Source: Ursus arctos
Taxonomy: Eukaryota > Chordata > Mammalia > Carnivora > Ursidae
Reading direction: 5' to 3'
DNA: 64,000 bases
Assembly (NCBI RefSeq): GCF_023065955.2
Contig: NW_026622997.1
Location: 22,238,001 to 22,302,000 of the forward strand
Positions 36,031-48,673 of this stretch are shown in pieces. Position numbers and translations under genes: made by a program. Position 1 is the first letter of the stretch, and each line of letters opens with the position of its first letter. The notes beneath the pieces are model-generated. The model saw only the letters and a program-made list of their open reading frames with translations, was not told where the DNA came from and ran no database searches.

Positions 36031-36117
36031 AGCTCAACTTTTAATAGACCCAACACAGGATGCAGTTCCAAAGAAATCTAATAAAGCAGTGATTTTTCAA
36101 ACAGAATTTCTTTTTTT

Positions 36118-36310
36118 AAATTAAAAAAAAAATTTTAATTTTGAATCTTTTTATTATGTTCAGTTAGCCATTGTATAGCACATCCTTAGTTGTTGATGCA
36201 GTGTTCAATGATTCACCAGCGCGTATAACACCCAGTGCTCATCACAACACGTGCCCTCCTTACTACCCCTCACCCTGTTACCCCATCTCCCCACTTTGCA
36301 TCGACAAGCT
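36118..36310 (-). mobile_element. Carnivore LINE-1 3'-end fragment, antisense
   Basis: 'tttttattatgttcagttag', 'tgatgcagtgttcaatgatt', 'cataacaccc'-like 'gtataacacccagtgctcat' and 'cgtgccctccttactacccc' reproduce, on the opposite strand, the end of the carnivore-specific L1 family. It is a short, heavily 5'-truncated copy. The bases on either side (about 36090-36117 and 36311-36380) may be one MER5-like hAT relic that it split. Confidence 0.8.
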
Positions 36311-37253
36311 TAGAATTTCTAAGGTGGCAGAAGTTTCTTAAAATGAGGATTCCCAGGCCTTACCTCCAGGAGAGGAAGGTGGTGTGCAATTTTAAATGAA
36401 TACTGTAAGAGGTGCCTTTGACCATAGCCTTGTAACCAACTTCAAGAAGTACCGATGAGGCTAAATAAATCATGCCCTTGAATAGTGGCAGCTTATCCAA
36501 AGATAAGCAGTCCTGCTATCCCTAAAACTTGGAGGACGGCTGACTCACAGTGAAGACCGGAGCACTGAATTCTGACCCTTATATGGGCACCTGACATGGA
36601 AACTAAAGCCGGGCCGTCACCATCACAGATCTATGTGCTAAGTTTATCCAGTTACTAGTCATGTTTGTTAGTACTCACTGAGCGTCCTTTATGACCTAAA
36701 CTAATTCTACATTCCTCGTTTCCTTCAACCCTTCATTTAATGTACCAGCAAGTCCTGTCTATTCCACCACCAAAAGAAGTCTCGAAACCATTTACTTCTT
36801 CCCATATCCACGAGGTAAAGTCCTTTATTCCTCATGCCAGAGGCTGGAAGCAGAGTGGGGAAGAGGGAGCTGGAGGTTCACATATGTGAGCGAGCCAAGG
36901 ACCAGGTTCTGTAGGGCCTTGTATGCCTTGCACTTTGGATTTTATCCTAAATGTGACGGTCACTAGATGGTTGCGATGTCTTGGCCATCCAGACCTGAGG
37001 TATCCTTTTAAAAGACTTAATCTGACAGCTACATGGAGCATAAGATGTAGAATGTATATAAAAATGAGTCCAGGATGAAACTAAATCCTGAAGTCACACG
37101 ACAAGAATTCAAAAAGATACCTGAGCCCACTGTTAATCACAAAATAAACAGATATCCAAAGGGGGTGAAGAGGGAGTTCTCTTCTGTTAGGACTCATTCT
37201 TTTGCAAATCATGGACTACTTTTGACATGATTCTACCCAATCTTCATGCCATT
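36311..37253. other. No gene identified
   Basis: The sequence is unique apart from a possible MER5-type hAT relic at about 36325-36380 ('taaaatgaggattcccaggc'). Nothing else is supported. Confidence 0.4.
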
Positions 37254-37268
37254 ATAGCACAATTTTTT

Positions 37269-37447
37269 AAAAGATTTTACTTATTTATTTGAAAGAGAGA
37301 GCATGAGTGGAGGAGAGGGGCAGAGGGAGAGGGAGAAACAGACTCCCCACTGAGCAGGGAGCCCAACACTGGGCTCTATTCCAGGAGCCTGGGATCATGA
37401 CATGAGCAGAAGGCAGACGCTTAACTGACTGAGCCACCTAGGTGCCC
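37269..37447 (-). mobile_element. Can-SINE, antisense
   Basis: The body runs from 'aaaagattttacttatttat' to 'gagccacctaggtgccc'. The target duplication 'atagcacaatttttt' (37254-37268) recurs at 37448-37462 with one difference. Confidence 0.96.
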
Positions 37448-38012
37448 ATAACACAATTTTTTGATACATACTTTGAACCATATTTCTAATGGTCACAAAG
37501 ATTTGGCTATCTTTTTTCCTCCCTGCATATTTTGAGGGACTAGCAAGAAGCTGGATAGTTAGATAAGATAGAGAAAATATAATTTGTGGGAAATATTGAG
37601 TTACCTCCACAGACCATGTGGTCTGTCATACTAACGACAGCATAGACGTCTCATTCATAAAATTCTATCACACTGCAATGCCAAGGTGGAGTTTTTATTG
37701 GTGTCAGGACACTTACATTCAGAAGCCACCCATATTTTTTTAAGTGGGGGAGCAGGGAAGGGAGAGAAAAGTATAAGATATTCAGGGGTCATTAGAGAAA
37801 GGGCTGACTCACCTCTGTGATAATCATCTTAGGACCTTGCCTAAGAGCACAGGGGTCAAAATTATGCACAAGTGCAATAAATGTGCTTACCCTAAGGTGA
37901 AATAGAGAAGGTCAAATATTTCACTTCGAATTAAAAGAGCAGAAGGAGATATGCAGTTTACATTTTTAGTCCATCTTGCAGTGATCCAGTTGGACCCATG
38001 ACCCAGGGCTAG

Positions 38013-38320
38013 ATAGTCGATCCTTAACATGGATTTGAATTGTGTGGGTCTACTTAAAAGTGGATTTTTTTCTATTAATATAGTACAGTACTGTAAATAC
38101 GTGTCCTCTTCTTTATGATTTTCTTAATAACATTTTCTTTTCACTAGCTTACTTTATCGCAAGGATACAGTATAAAATACATAAAACATACAATATATGT
38201 GTTAATTGGTTGTTTATGTTATTGATAAGTTTCTGGTCAATAGTAGTTATGTTTTTGGGGAGTCAGAAGTTATATGTGGATTTTCATCCTACTCCTTGTG
38301 TTGCTCAAGGGTCAACTGTC
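38013..38320. mobile_element. Non-autonomous Tigger-type DNA transposon (TcMar-Tigger)
   Basis: The right end 'ttgctcaagggtcaactg' is the inverted match of the left end 'agtcgatccttaacatgg'. Internal blocks 'aatatagtacagtactgtaa', 'tgattttcttaataacattt', 'gtgttaattggttgtttatg' and 'ttatatgtggattttcatc' are those of the Tigger1/2 group. It is about 300 bp with no transposase frame, so a deleted relic mobilised in trans long ago. Confidence 0.82.
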
Positions 38321-40394
38321 TATCAATTTACACACCTGCACAAATTTCCCACACAGCTTTCAAACTACACAGGAACAAGTTAAATGAACCCTAATGGCCC
38401 TATTTTGAGTGTAGCACTTCTCTGAATTTTTTTGCTCCCGTGGCAGACACCTTAGACCTTGAAATTGTTCTTGGTTAACTTCCAATTCAAACTCTCTTAA
38501 TAATACCCAACACCAAATGTATGTGTTGAAATTTCCAAGAAATTGCCATGCTCTTTTGAGTTGGGCTTCCTGGAAATCTGTCATGGATTTTAATGTATGT
38601 GCTGTAAATGAACCAGCTTTTGCATTTCATTTGGACAATTTCTTAGGCCAGAGGCTGATAACTTTCCCCAAAGGATAAGCTATGACCACGTATCTTGGGA
38701 CATAAATCCTTTTAGCCTTCTTGGATTCTCTCAACTTTCTCTCTCTCTCTCTTTCCCTCATCAGTTTATAAATGCTCCTTCCTCCATGCCAGGTCACCTT
38801 TTCAGTACTGGATTTTAATAAAACACCACACTGTGGGGTGCAGGATCAGCTTCTGGAGAAGTGGTGGAGGGGCCAGCACACATTGCCCAGAAGACACAGG
38901 GTTAGCTTCTCATGGGAAGAAACTTGGCCAGTTGGAAATGGGAGAGAGGAGAGAGCTGGACAAATACGTTTCCTTACCCTTTCTGTATCCTGTGAGTTAC
39001 TTTGGGGTGAAACGTCTACTTCTAAACCTTCTGTAGAATCCCCATGTATAGAATTAACAATCCTACCAAGTGGCCTGCTGTGGCTTGTTATAAAGTGGTG
39101 ATACAGTGTATTCCATCTTACCCTGCTTTCCTGATCTTTTGCTCTCATCTTCACTGCCCTGGACTTGTACCTCCAAGGAAAATGTTTGCACCAAATCCTT
39201 GTCTCAGGATTTGCCTTCTAGAGGACTCAGGCTAAGACACCAAGTTTTCTGTAGATGTGGAGGAAGGCAGCTCAACCAGCTTAACACAGCCATTAGGATT
39301 CTGAGCCCTGGGTGAACATCAGAATGATTCATGGCTTAATAACACAGTCCCCCTCACCACCCCTCTGTCCAGGCCAACCTAAGACCTACTAAGTGCCTAA
39401 CAATGGAGCACTCACAGATTTAAACATCTCCTCTGATGATTCTGATGCGATCCTAAATTATCTTCATCTAAAGAACCGATACTACTCCCACCTCTGACAA
39501 ATTAAGGAGAATGGGCATGGGGATCTAAGAGGTTATTACATTCTTTCTCCACTAGAACCAGTTAGCTGGACATGCTTTAGAAGTTTAGATTGAAATGTAA
39601 ATATACCTAAGAAAACAATGTAAACCCTTAACAGAATAATGTATCATATCATGTCAAAATGCAATAAAACACCACCAACAAAAATTAATCACTCAGAAAG
39701 ATCCAAAGAAGGGGCTTGCTTCATATCACTTGCATCGTTATAATAGAGGCAGGACCAGAATCTGTCTCACTCTTTCTCAGGCTACTTTTCCACTCCATTC
39801 CCCACTATGATGACAAGACTGGGACAAGAGATGGGTCACCATAAAGCTTGAGTGTAAAAAGAGGGTAAGGCCGGAATGGAGGAAACTGGTAGCAGAATGG
39901 AGAGTGAGACCCCCTCCAAAGCTACATATTCCTGACTTCAACTTCAGTCTGGAGTTGGCTTGGACTTCCCAGTGGGGCCACTAGCAGTCACACCCTTGGG
40001 CTTCATGGGACCTCTGACCCACACGTTGTAGACCTTGGATGGGGAGACAAAGACTGAATAACAGCAAACATTTCAATTCTGTCTATCACAGTGTCTGAGG
40101 GACCAAGAGGAAGAAATTTGGGTAACTTTCGTGTGCCTGGGTGTGTTCTTTTGTGAGCTGTAGGACCCAAACTGGAACTTGGATATCGGAGTCCTCACTA
40201 AGAACAAAGTCTGAAATTACATGGATTCTTCCACCCTGGAGATTGAGAAGAGATATTTTCACTGAGTTCATTCAATCAGCGAGACTCCATTAGGATATAT
40301 AGCTAGCTATCTGAGGGTATTATAAAGTTCATGAGAATCCAAGAAATTGATTACATTTTGGAAAACAAAATGGAATTACTGTATGTAATGACTC
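38321..40394. other. No gene identified; probable old LTR/LINE end and MER5-like relic
   Basis: Positions about 38740-39240 resemble the 3' part of an old dispersed repeat ending '..gaggactcaggctaagaca'; I cannot name it. Positions about 39312-39460 resemble a MER5-type hAT (Charlie) relic ('aacatcagaatgattcatgg' at the left, 'gatgattctgatgcgatcct' at the right). Frames in this area are short and unlike any protein I recognise. Confidence 0.4.
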
Positions 40395-40560
40395 TTAGGC
40401 CATAGGTATCATTCTAAGCATTTCATGGGCTTTAAGTTATTTAATCACTGACACGATCCTATGAAGAAGGTATTATCATCCTAATTTTACAGATGAAGAA
40501 AATGGGTAGCTGAGTAGTTAAGTTAAAGAGCTGGATTTGGAATTCAGCTCCAACCAAAGT
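40395..40560 (-). mobile_element. MIR SINE relic, antisense
   Basis: 'attctaagcatttcatgggc', 'aagaaggtattatcatccta' and 'ttttacagatgaagaaaatg' fit the reverse complement of the MIR core. Confidence 0.82.
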
Positions 40561-43500
40561 GCGATTTCTTCCTCTTACACTGAGAGTACGATGGGGTTAT
40601 TTTACGTGTTAGATAAATGTTCAGCTCTCTACATCAAATAATATCATCAAGTAAATTCCTTAATTAAGAATCTGGAAAAAGAGGCTCCTTTTTCTTTGCA
40701 GGTGATCACATAGATAGTAGATTTGCTCCTCATGTGAAACAAAACAAAACAAAACAAGTATGGGGAGACATTCAATCTTTCTGAAGTCATTTTCAATCTC
40801 TTCCCTGGGCACCTATAATGCCAAACCACACATGGCTGTTATCCTTGTCCAGCTAAAATGAGCTTTGTTTGAGTCTGGTGGTGAGAAAGCTGTTAGCCAT
40901 GAAACGGGCTAAGAAATTAGGATAGAGATCGCCTACCAATGAAAAAGCATAGATAAGAATTCCTCCACCGAGAAGTTGTGCAACAGATGTCACACAATCA
41001 CCATGCCAGAGCGCACCAGTCATGGCGCAGTTATGGGAGGAGAGCTCGGAAGCAATGTTCATCATCAGTCAGTCCCTTCTGGGTGAACAGCGTTCTCTAT
41101 CCTCACTCAGTTCTACTCTCTTAGAACCAACTGCAATTAACTATCACCTCCTCTTAGAAGTCCTCCGCACTGATACTGCGATGTTCTGGCTCTCTCATCT
41201 AATATTGGACTATCCCCCAATATTTTCTACTTAAACAAAATAGACCAAGAGACAGAAAGGTAAATTGGGTGTTTTTTTCAAACTTCACTATGAAGAATGT
41301 AACAACTAAAACTTCTTGAGCACTGAGGTGTGAACAGACACACTGTATACATTTCCTTTTTTTAAACTGCTTACTAATCTATGCATTAACGTGATTTCTC
41401 TTTCTCATTTCCTCCTTCCTTCTTTCCTCTCTTCTTTCCTTTCTCTTAAAACTGTTGAAACTGAGCCCATCAACTTAATTTATTTGCATATGGACCATCT
41501 CAGAACATCTAAAGGAAGCTGGATGGAATACCTTACCGACTGCGGTGCTCGGTGGTCGTTCTGTGTTCTCTGTTCCAGAAATAGCTGATCTCACGTCAGT
41601 TTTCTTGAGGATCTGGGTAAGACAGTCAGATTCTATCTTTTTCTCACAAAATAACAACAGAAGAAAAAACAACAACAACAGAAAACAGAAATTTAAAGTA
41701 TTTTTTTTTTCTGCAACCAAATGCATTAAGTGATTTAAAGAGCTTGGTCAGATCTATTTTCTCCAAATCATTTCAGACAGTATTTTCTAAGGCATCTTTT
41801 AGAAAAATATTAATTCTTTGTAGAAAACCTTAGATTATATTTTGTCTTATTACAGTGAGTCCACTTGAAAGAAATTTCCATGAGGCCTGAGCAATGACAT
41901 CTGTCCTTATTCTCTACAGTCTTTGGTGTATACAAGCTCTTATAACATTGTTCAGGCTGCACCCATTAAAGAAAGATTAAAAGACTTCAGAATCTTGGAA
42001 GCTTGGGTGTCATTACCCTTTCTCTGGCTCGCAACCCCTGTCTGGCACTTTGGGTTGCATACGTTTGATGAAAGTCAGTCCCTCACCTTCCATGTGGATA
42101 AGCAGCTCTGTCACTCTAAGTGTCTTGAGGATTAGAACTCTGTCCTCCTTGTAGACACTTTAGGGACTTTTAACACTCACCCAGAGCCCTGGGAGAGAGT
42201 AAAACTCAAAAGAAGAGACTGGTGAAGGGTTGAGAATGAGAACTAACAGATACTGAACTCTATCACTCAGTCTGATTTCAGATCAGGCAGAAGGGAAGGG
42301 AGGGAGGGAGTGAGGAAGGGAGGGAGGGAGGGAGGGGGGAAAGGAGGGAGGAGGAAAGGGAGGGAGGAAGGGAGGATCAAAAAGAAAAAAACGTTTTTGT
42401 TAGGTTTCCTGTAGCGGGATCTACACAAAGCAAAATGAAATGTTGAAATTAATTAGGCAAGTTAATTAGAAGATAAGACTTTGAAACAGATCCAGAGAAT
42501 TCTGTGATATCCACTGAGCATCACACTTGTCTGATTCAGAATATAAATGTTTTGAACTAAAAAGCAGTGGGAGGAGGTGTGGTAGGACTTGGGGGTCCTG
42601 CTGAGGGGAGGGAGGTGCAAATGATCTGTGGGGAGGGAAGACGAAGGAGAAGTAGAAGCAGGGTGAGTCAGGAGGAACCTGCAAGGAGAGGAAGAAGTCC
42701 TCAAGCTGAGAAAATCATTTCTTATAAGCTTAACAATATTTTGTATCTTCTAAGTAGCCGCAGTGGTTATTTCTTGATTACTGTCGATAGAAGACTTCCT
42801 AGTTCATAAACTCGCTAAGACTGTAATCTGGGTCTCCTCTAGCTTTTGAAACCTCTCTCCAAAAAGTATAACTAGGCTATTTATTTAATGAATATCGGTA
42901 TATTATTGTGATCTAAGGCTATGACTTGGTATATCACAAACTGTTGAACTTAATACCAATTTCTCTGTGGCATTAATAAGGAAAATACCTCATCAAGTCT
43001 GTATATCTCATAGTAATAATTCCAACATTATTTTTATGGGCACTGACACTAGAATTATTTTGGGAAAGAAAAAAGAAAAGAAAAAGACTTTCTGAATTGT
43101 AATAATAGCCACCTGGCATTCCTGTCATCTTGGTTTTCCACCTTATTCCCAGGTAATAAAATCTGATTCTCTAAATAAAATCACATTAGATATGAACATC
43201 AGGAAAGGCTATGCTTTCTCACTTCTACACATAAAACTCCAGAGACTGAAATGAAAGGTCTTTTGGAAACTCCAACATCATCACTAGCTCAAAACTTTAC
43301 ACCTTGACATTTTCTTAGAGAATCTATATGTAACATTGTCAAACACAATATTTCCTTCACTTACGAAGAATGAGGGGGGGAAATTTCATTGTTTATCACG
43401 TCAAAGTAACAAATTGATGACTCTTAAGCATGAAACCCCAAATCGCCCAAATGCACATATTTAATTTATTTTTCCTGGAATAATACATGTTTTGCTTATA

Positions 43501-45009
43501 AAGAAAGTTCCAGATTAAACTATTTAACAGATTAGTGAAAATCTGGTCATGCTAACATTCTGGTTTTGTGTGTTCTGTGTACCTATTACAGGAGACAGGG
43601 TTAATAAAAAGCACCTAATTAATCTAAAAGACTACTTAATGAAAGGAAAGTAAATTTAGAACTTGAAAATAGTTTCTGTATTAGCAGTGTATAATACATG
43701 ACAAAATTAAAATTCTTACCAAGTCCTATTCACCATGAAAATCTGAATTTTTTTCCTTGCAATTGTTCAAGCAAAGGCTTTTAGCCCAAACGTGCAGGGC
43801 CTTAGTTTTGTTTTCATGCTTACTATAAATCTGTCCATTTCTTCGTAACCATCCATAGATGCTACTGTCCTGAGCTGTGTGACAGATATTTTGAAATGAA
43901 AATGATGTCTAATACTTGCATATGCTTTTAACAAAAACACTTACACACCTTTCTAGTTCTTAACACCTGTGAGTTAAATTGCTTAAAGTTAAAACGCTTT
44001 GTTTACAATACAGAAAATACAACCAACTGCCTTACAAAGGGAATTGCTCAAGGTCACCAGCAGAAAAAGGTTACAACCCTCCTTCTTGAGTCTGAGTCCA
44101 AACTGCGTCCTTCCCTCAACACAACAGCTCGCTAGCTCTTTTTGGGTATGGAAAATGTACATAGATACTGATTCTCACCTTCCAGAAGCTTATATCCCAG
44201 CAGGAGCACAGAACTATTTAAAAGAGGCCAACTCACCTCTCCCCTTTGTTTTTCAGTTGTCTCTTCTGTACCTGCTTTCACTCGAAGGTGAGTAATAATA
44301 CCCAAGCTTGGGAAATGACTCCCAACCCTTGGAGCAAATTGGCCTGTTAGCGGAGCTGGATCATATGCACCAATTTCGGAGCACAGAAGTTGGATTTATG
44401 CCTTATACTTTTTTGGCCAACAATGAAATGGCTGTGCCCTTTCCAAAACTTCCAACCTTAAAACAAGGGGTGTTCTTTTGCTTTAAAGTTACCTTCTGGT
44501 GATTTTTTTCTAACAGATAAATATAAAGTTGAATTTGAGCTTTGGCGTGATTCTTTGCCCTGTTTTTCCTGAAAGGTCATTTTTGCTCTTTTTTCATATG
44601 TAACATAAACAAATGAAGAAACATATCAAAACTTAAAATTAGCACATGGCTACTAGACTAACAAACATTTTTGCTTAAATTTACTTAACACATTTCTGAG
44701 TTAAAATATTATTTCCTGGAGATTACAAAATGCTTCTTGCCTTAGAGAAGCCTAAAAATAAATCTGTACTTTAAACTCTTTCCAACGCTGTAAAATCCTA
44801 AGAACATTTTAATTCCATTTATCCCATCTCCCACCTTATATACTATTGTTATTATGTATTTTAATTTTACATATTTTTAAATCCCATAAGACATTATTGG
44901 GGTCTTACATAGTCAATATCAATTTAGAATTAGCTGCCTATTTACCCTTCCTGTTGCTCTTAATTCCTTCTTAATTATTTATTTATATTGATCAGCATAT
45001 ATTTTATAT
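40561..45009. other. No gene identified; AT-rich unique sequence
   Basis: Apart from the GGGA tract at 42291-42375 I see no element or exon. Frames of up to about 98 codons occur without domains. Confidence 0.5.
42291..42375. repeat. (GGGA)n purine tract
   Basis: This is a run of GGGA and GGAA units, almost free of pyrimidines. Homopurine tracts of this kind can form triplex DNA and vary in length. Confidence 0.92.
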
Positions 45010-46660
45010 GTTTTTAACTTTTAAAACATTTGATTGTGCTAAGACGCTGACCATGAGAGCTCTTAACAAATTTTGAGGAAACAACAAATACGTTATTGTT
45101 CACTATAGATACAATGTTGGACAGCTTTGTTTATTTATCTTGCTTAACTGAAATTTTGTCTATTGGTCAATAACTCCCCACTCCCCTTTATCCTCCAGCC
45201 CCTGTAACTACTACTCCGGTCTTCGGTTTTATGAATTGACTATTTTAGATACCTCATATAAGTGGAGTCATGCAGTTTTTTGTCTTTGTGTTTCTGGATT
45301 ATTCCTCTTAACATAATAACCCCAAGGTCCCTCCATGTTACTGCATATTGCAGGATTTCCTTTTTTCTTTTCTTTTCTTTCTTTTCTCTTCTTCTCTTTC
45401 TTTTATTTTTTTTAGGCTGGATAGCATTTCACTGCGTATCGAAATCACATTGTCTATATGCATTCATCGGCTAATGGTCACTAGAGTTTTTTTCACATCT
45501 TGGTTATTACGAATAATGCTGCAATGCGCATGGGAGGGTTCATATCTTTTTGAGATCCTAATTTCAATTCTTTTGGATATTTACCCAGATGTGGTATTGC
45601 TGGATGACATGGTAGTTCTATTTTTAATTTTTTAAGGAACCTCTACACTGCTTTCCATGGTAGGCCTGACAGTCCTTTTCGCAGCCCTGAGATTTTTCTA
45701 GGATCTTTTCTTTCTTCCTAAAAAGGTTCTTTATCATTTCCATTAATTCTATCTTTGGGTGAAAAGTTCTTACCTTTTCAAGGACACTCTGCCAGTGTCT
45801 TTATAATCACTTTTAGTTTGGAAAGATATTTTCACTGGTTATGGAATTTTAGGTTGAAAGGTGTTTTCCCTCGTTAGTTTGATGCTCTATTTCCATTGTA
45901 TCAGCTTCTGTTATTTACAGAGAAGACAACTGGGGGGATAGTGGCTGTTTCAATAAAAATACGTCTTCCCCTTCTGTCTGCCCCCTTAGATTTCCTGTAT
46001 GATTTTGGTTTCAGTTGTTTTTACGATGATGCACTAGGTGTGGTTTCCTTTATATTACTGAGGTTTATACATCTTTCCAAACATTGGGCTTGATGTCTTT
46101 TACTGGCTTTGGAAAATTCTCACCCACTGTATCTTGTAATATCGCATCTACTACGCCCTCTTTTCCTCTTCTAGTACTGCAATTCGATATTTGTAAGCCT
46201 TTTCACTGTTTCTTCTTTGTCTTATACTCCAACTATATTCTCTTCTCACTTCAGTTTGGATATTTTCTGTTATATTTCTCCAGGGCACTATTTCTCTCTT
46301 CCTTCAATCTATCTACATTTAATTAAATATCTTCCTGTTTTTGAAGGTCTAGATTTTTCTTTTTTTTCTTTTTTTCAAATATTTTCCAGTGTTCTGCTGA
46401 AAGCTTCAGTCGGAGCTTAGAACATAGGAACTATAGGTATTTTTAAATCCTGGTCTAAAAACTCCATTACCTGATGCCCTCTAGAAATTTTTCTGTTTTC
46501 TGTTGTTTCTCTTGATATTCACCCTTTAATCATGTTTTCTGGTGTCCTTTTGTATCCCTGGGCCCTTTATATCGAATACAGGGCATTGTGTTTTTATAAA
46601 ACACGTAGGTAATTTGTAACCTAGAATTACATCTTCCTTTAAGGAATTTACGTTTGCTTT
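45010..46660 (-). mobile_element. LINE-1 3' region (old L1M type), antisense, left part
   Basis: Antisense L1 blocks occur in the expected order: 'atttgattgtgctaagacgc', 'tccagcccctgtaactacta', 'gtggagtcatgcagtttttt', 'ttgcaggatttcc', 'ttacgaataatgctgcaatg', 'ggatatttacccagatgtgg', 'tttaaggaacctctacactg', and further on 'ggcttgatgtcttttactgg' and 'tttggaaaattctcaccca'. The reading frames are broken. A pyrimidine tract (45361-45413) has expanded inside it. A solo LTR interrupts it at 46661. Confidence 0.85.
45361..45413. repeat. TTTC/TTTTC pyrimidine tract inside the LINE-1
   Basis: This T/C run replaces the short T-run expected at this point in the L1 3' region, so it is a secondary expansion. 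Confidence 0.85.
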
Positions 46661-47130
46661 TGTCTCACACAGTCGGGACTATTTGTCTACAATGGTCTGC
46701 TTTCCTTGGTGGACTTGAGGCAGTTAGGGACCATGGGAAACAAGCCCCTAGTGAAAAAACACAGTACACCTGGGGTGCTATTGTTAACCGCTCCTCCTAC
46801 AAAGCAGAACCAGGAGGCGGCCAGGATGGGACCCACGTAGAAGCTGGACTTAAAACAGAGGACCCAGGTTCCAAAAAGCACCAATGGCCTGCCTGAGTGG
46901 CCTGTCAGTATTGACCAATCAGGACGAGGCCCTTTCAACCAATCAGGACACAGCCCTTCCAACCAATCGGGATGATGGCCCTTTCTCTATATAAGTAGGG
47001 CCTCCTGATTGCTTGCAGAGGTAAGTTAATTCCTTCCTGTTAGTGGTGTGGCTCGGTTCGACTCAAACCGTAGGTGTAATAAAGCCTTGCCTGTGCTTTT
47101 GATTTTTGGGTCCAGCCTCATTTCTTAACA
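46661..47130 (+). mobile_element. Solo LTR (gammaretrovirus-like) with intact-looking promoter
   Basis: It starts TGTCTCACACAG and ends TTCTTAACA; the left edge is approximate. Promoter parts are in canonical order: CCAAT boxes at 46915, 46939 and 46963 (a further 'ccaat' at about 46881), TATATAA at 46988-46994, AATAAA at 47078-47083, and the LTR end about 47 bp later. No matching second LTR or internal region is in the window. It sits inside an antisense LINE-1. Clustered CCAAT boxes plus TATA are usual in ERV1-class LTRs; the class is inference. Confidence 0.85.
46913..46994 (+). promoter_or_regulatory. LTR promoter: three CCAAT boxes at 24-bp spacing, then TATA box
   Basis: Three tandem units of 'accaatcagga'-type sequence each carry CCAATC, a form bound by NF-Y in vertebrate promoters. 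The distance from the last CCAAT (46963) to the TATA box (46988) is 25 bp, almost the same as the unit length. Transcription would be expected to start about 25-30 bp after the TATA box, near 47015. Activity is not shown by sequence. Confidence 0.7.
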
Positions 47131-47420
47131 GGCTTGTGACTTTATTTTTGTTTTCCCAGACTTGTAAATCTGTCAAGAATTTAGTTAAGCTTCTTAGACT
47201 GTCAGCCACGAATTTTGGAATAGGTAGATGACTTCAAGAGAATAGGAACTCTAAAGGCAAGGCTTTCTTCTTTGGCATTTATTCTTCTCCCTAATTCTGG
47301 CTCTGTAATTCCTCACTCTCTTGGTAGTTTTCTAGTGCACCAGTGAGATGGGATTTTTACTTTGTCCAGGTTTTTTATTTAGTCTTAGCAGAAGAGCTGG
47401 AAGGAGAACTTTGCATCACT
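47131..47420 (-). mobile_element. LINE-1 (old L1M type), antisense, right part after the solo LTR
   Basis: The T-rich sequence after the LTR ('gactttatttttgttttccc', 'ggttttttatttagtctta') continues the same antisense L1 texture. The match is weaker than on the left side, so the outer limit is approximate. Confidence 0.5.
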
Positions 47421-48074
47421 TTAAGAGAAAAACCAATACGATGATGTGTCTGTTGTATAGGAAGCTTCACATTTGCAGCTAAAAGGGGAATTTAGAAACC
47501 ATCATTTAATTTAACTCTTGTACAGGTGAACGAAATAAGACAGCTGCTTAATCAATCAAAGCTAGTTGAAGTATCTGATACCCAGTCTGGTAATTTCCCC
47601 CCATTATATTAAAAAAAAAAGTTAACGAGAAATAAAAATGATTGGATGCTCTATTCACTCCTTTCCCCAACATCAAGGAAATAGTTCGAATGTTGTATGA
47701 CTGTACTGTGTGTGCTAAAATAAGATATAAGGGGACAGATACTGACCTGGAAGCAATAATGTTCCAGGCATTTACTTAAGACAGATAGAGAGCCAGCTAC
47801 CTGTATTTTTCTTAAAGATCTTTGGGAAAGGAAATTCACCTAGGTATTTGGACTTATTATTTGAGAAGAGTCAGGAAACATTGTCTTAAATTCAATATAT
47901 ACTCTATTGCTGTAGCTATTTCTAATTTTTCTACTGTCTTTGGAAAAGATGAAAAATGGTTTTTTCTCTTCCACTGAGTAATACCTCAAACACATGAAAA
48001 CTATTTTTAGGCCAGCTTTCTGGCACTTTCACTTTAGAACAATTAATTTTAAAACTTTTAAATAAAAAGGGATG
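47421..48074. other. No gene identified
   Basis: AT-rich unique sequence in which I recognise nothing. Confidence 0.45.
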
Positions 48075-48673
48075 AAATATATATGTATGTATGTATGTAT
48101 AAATGTGTATATATACACATATGTACAGATATACATCAACGTAGAATAATCTCTAAAACATTGTGTTAGATAAAAAAAGTTAGACACAGAAGAGTACACT
48201 TATATGGATCCATTCATATGCAATTTCCAGAAAAAAAACAAATCTATAGAGACAGCAGATAGCAGATTAGTGGGTTTCCTGAGGCTGAAATGGGAGAAGG
48301 GACTGATGGCAAAGTAATGCAAAAAATCATTTTGGGTAATGAAATGTTCTAAAATGCATTTTGGGGGGCACTTGGGTGACTTAGTCGGTTGGGCATCTGC
48401 CTTAGGCTCAGGTCATGATCACGGAGTCCTGGAATCAAATCCCACATGGAGCTCTTTACTCAGCAGGGAGGCTGCTTCTCCCTCTCCATCTGCCCCTGTT
48501 CCTGTTCTCTCTTGCTCTCTCTCACGTGTGTTCTCTAATAAATAAATACAATCTTAATAAAAAATAAAATGTATTTCGGTGATGATTGCATAACTCTGTC
48601 AGTTTACTAAAAACCAATGAATTATACCCTTAACATGAATTTTATAGTATGTATATTATGCCTCCACAACACT
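48075..48673 (+). mobile_element. LINE-1 3' end (old L1M type), sense, split by a SINE
   Basis: 'aaacattgtgttagataaaa', 'cacttatatggatccattca', 'atagagacagcagatagcag', 'ttagtgggtttcctgaggct' and 'gatggcaaagtaatg' precede the SINE. 'gatgattgcataactctgtc' and 'accaatgaattatacccttaa' follow it, as expected for the L1 3' UTR. It begins near a TA/TATG microsatellite at 48079-48125. Confidence 0.85.
48362..48566 (+). mobile_element. Can-SINE, sense, inside a LINE-1 3' end
   Basis: It starts 'tggggggcacttgggtga' and ends in an AATAAA-type A-rich tail. The target duplication 'aaaatgcattt' (48351-48361) recurs as 'aaaatgtattt' (48567-48577). The head is diverged ('acttgggtgacttagtcgg'). Confidence 0.95.

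Noticed and set aside
46654..46962. Open frames on both strands in the solo LTR
   Set aside because: LTRs do not normally code, and the frames overlap the CCAAT repeats and share no similarity with known proteins.
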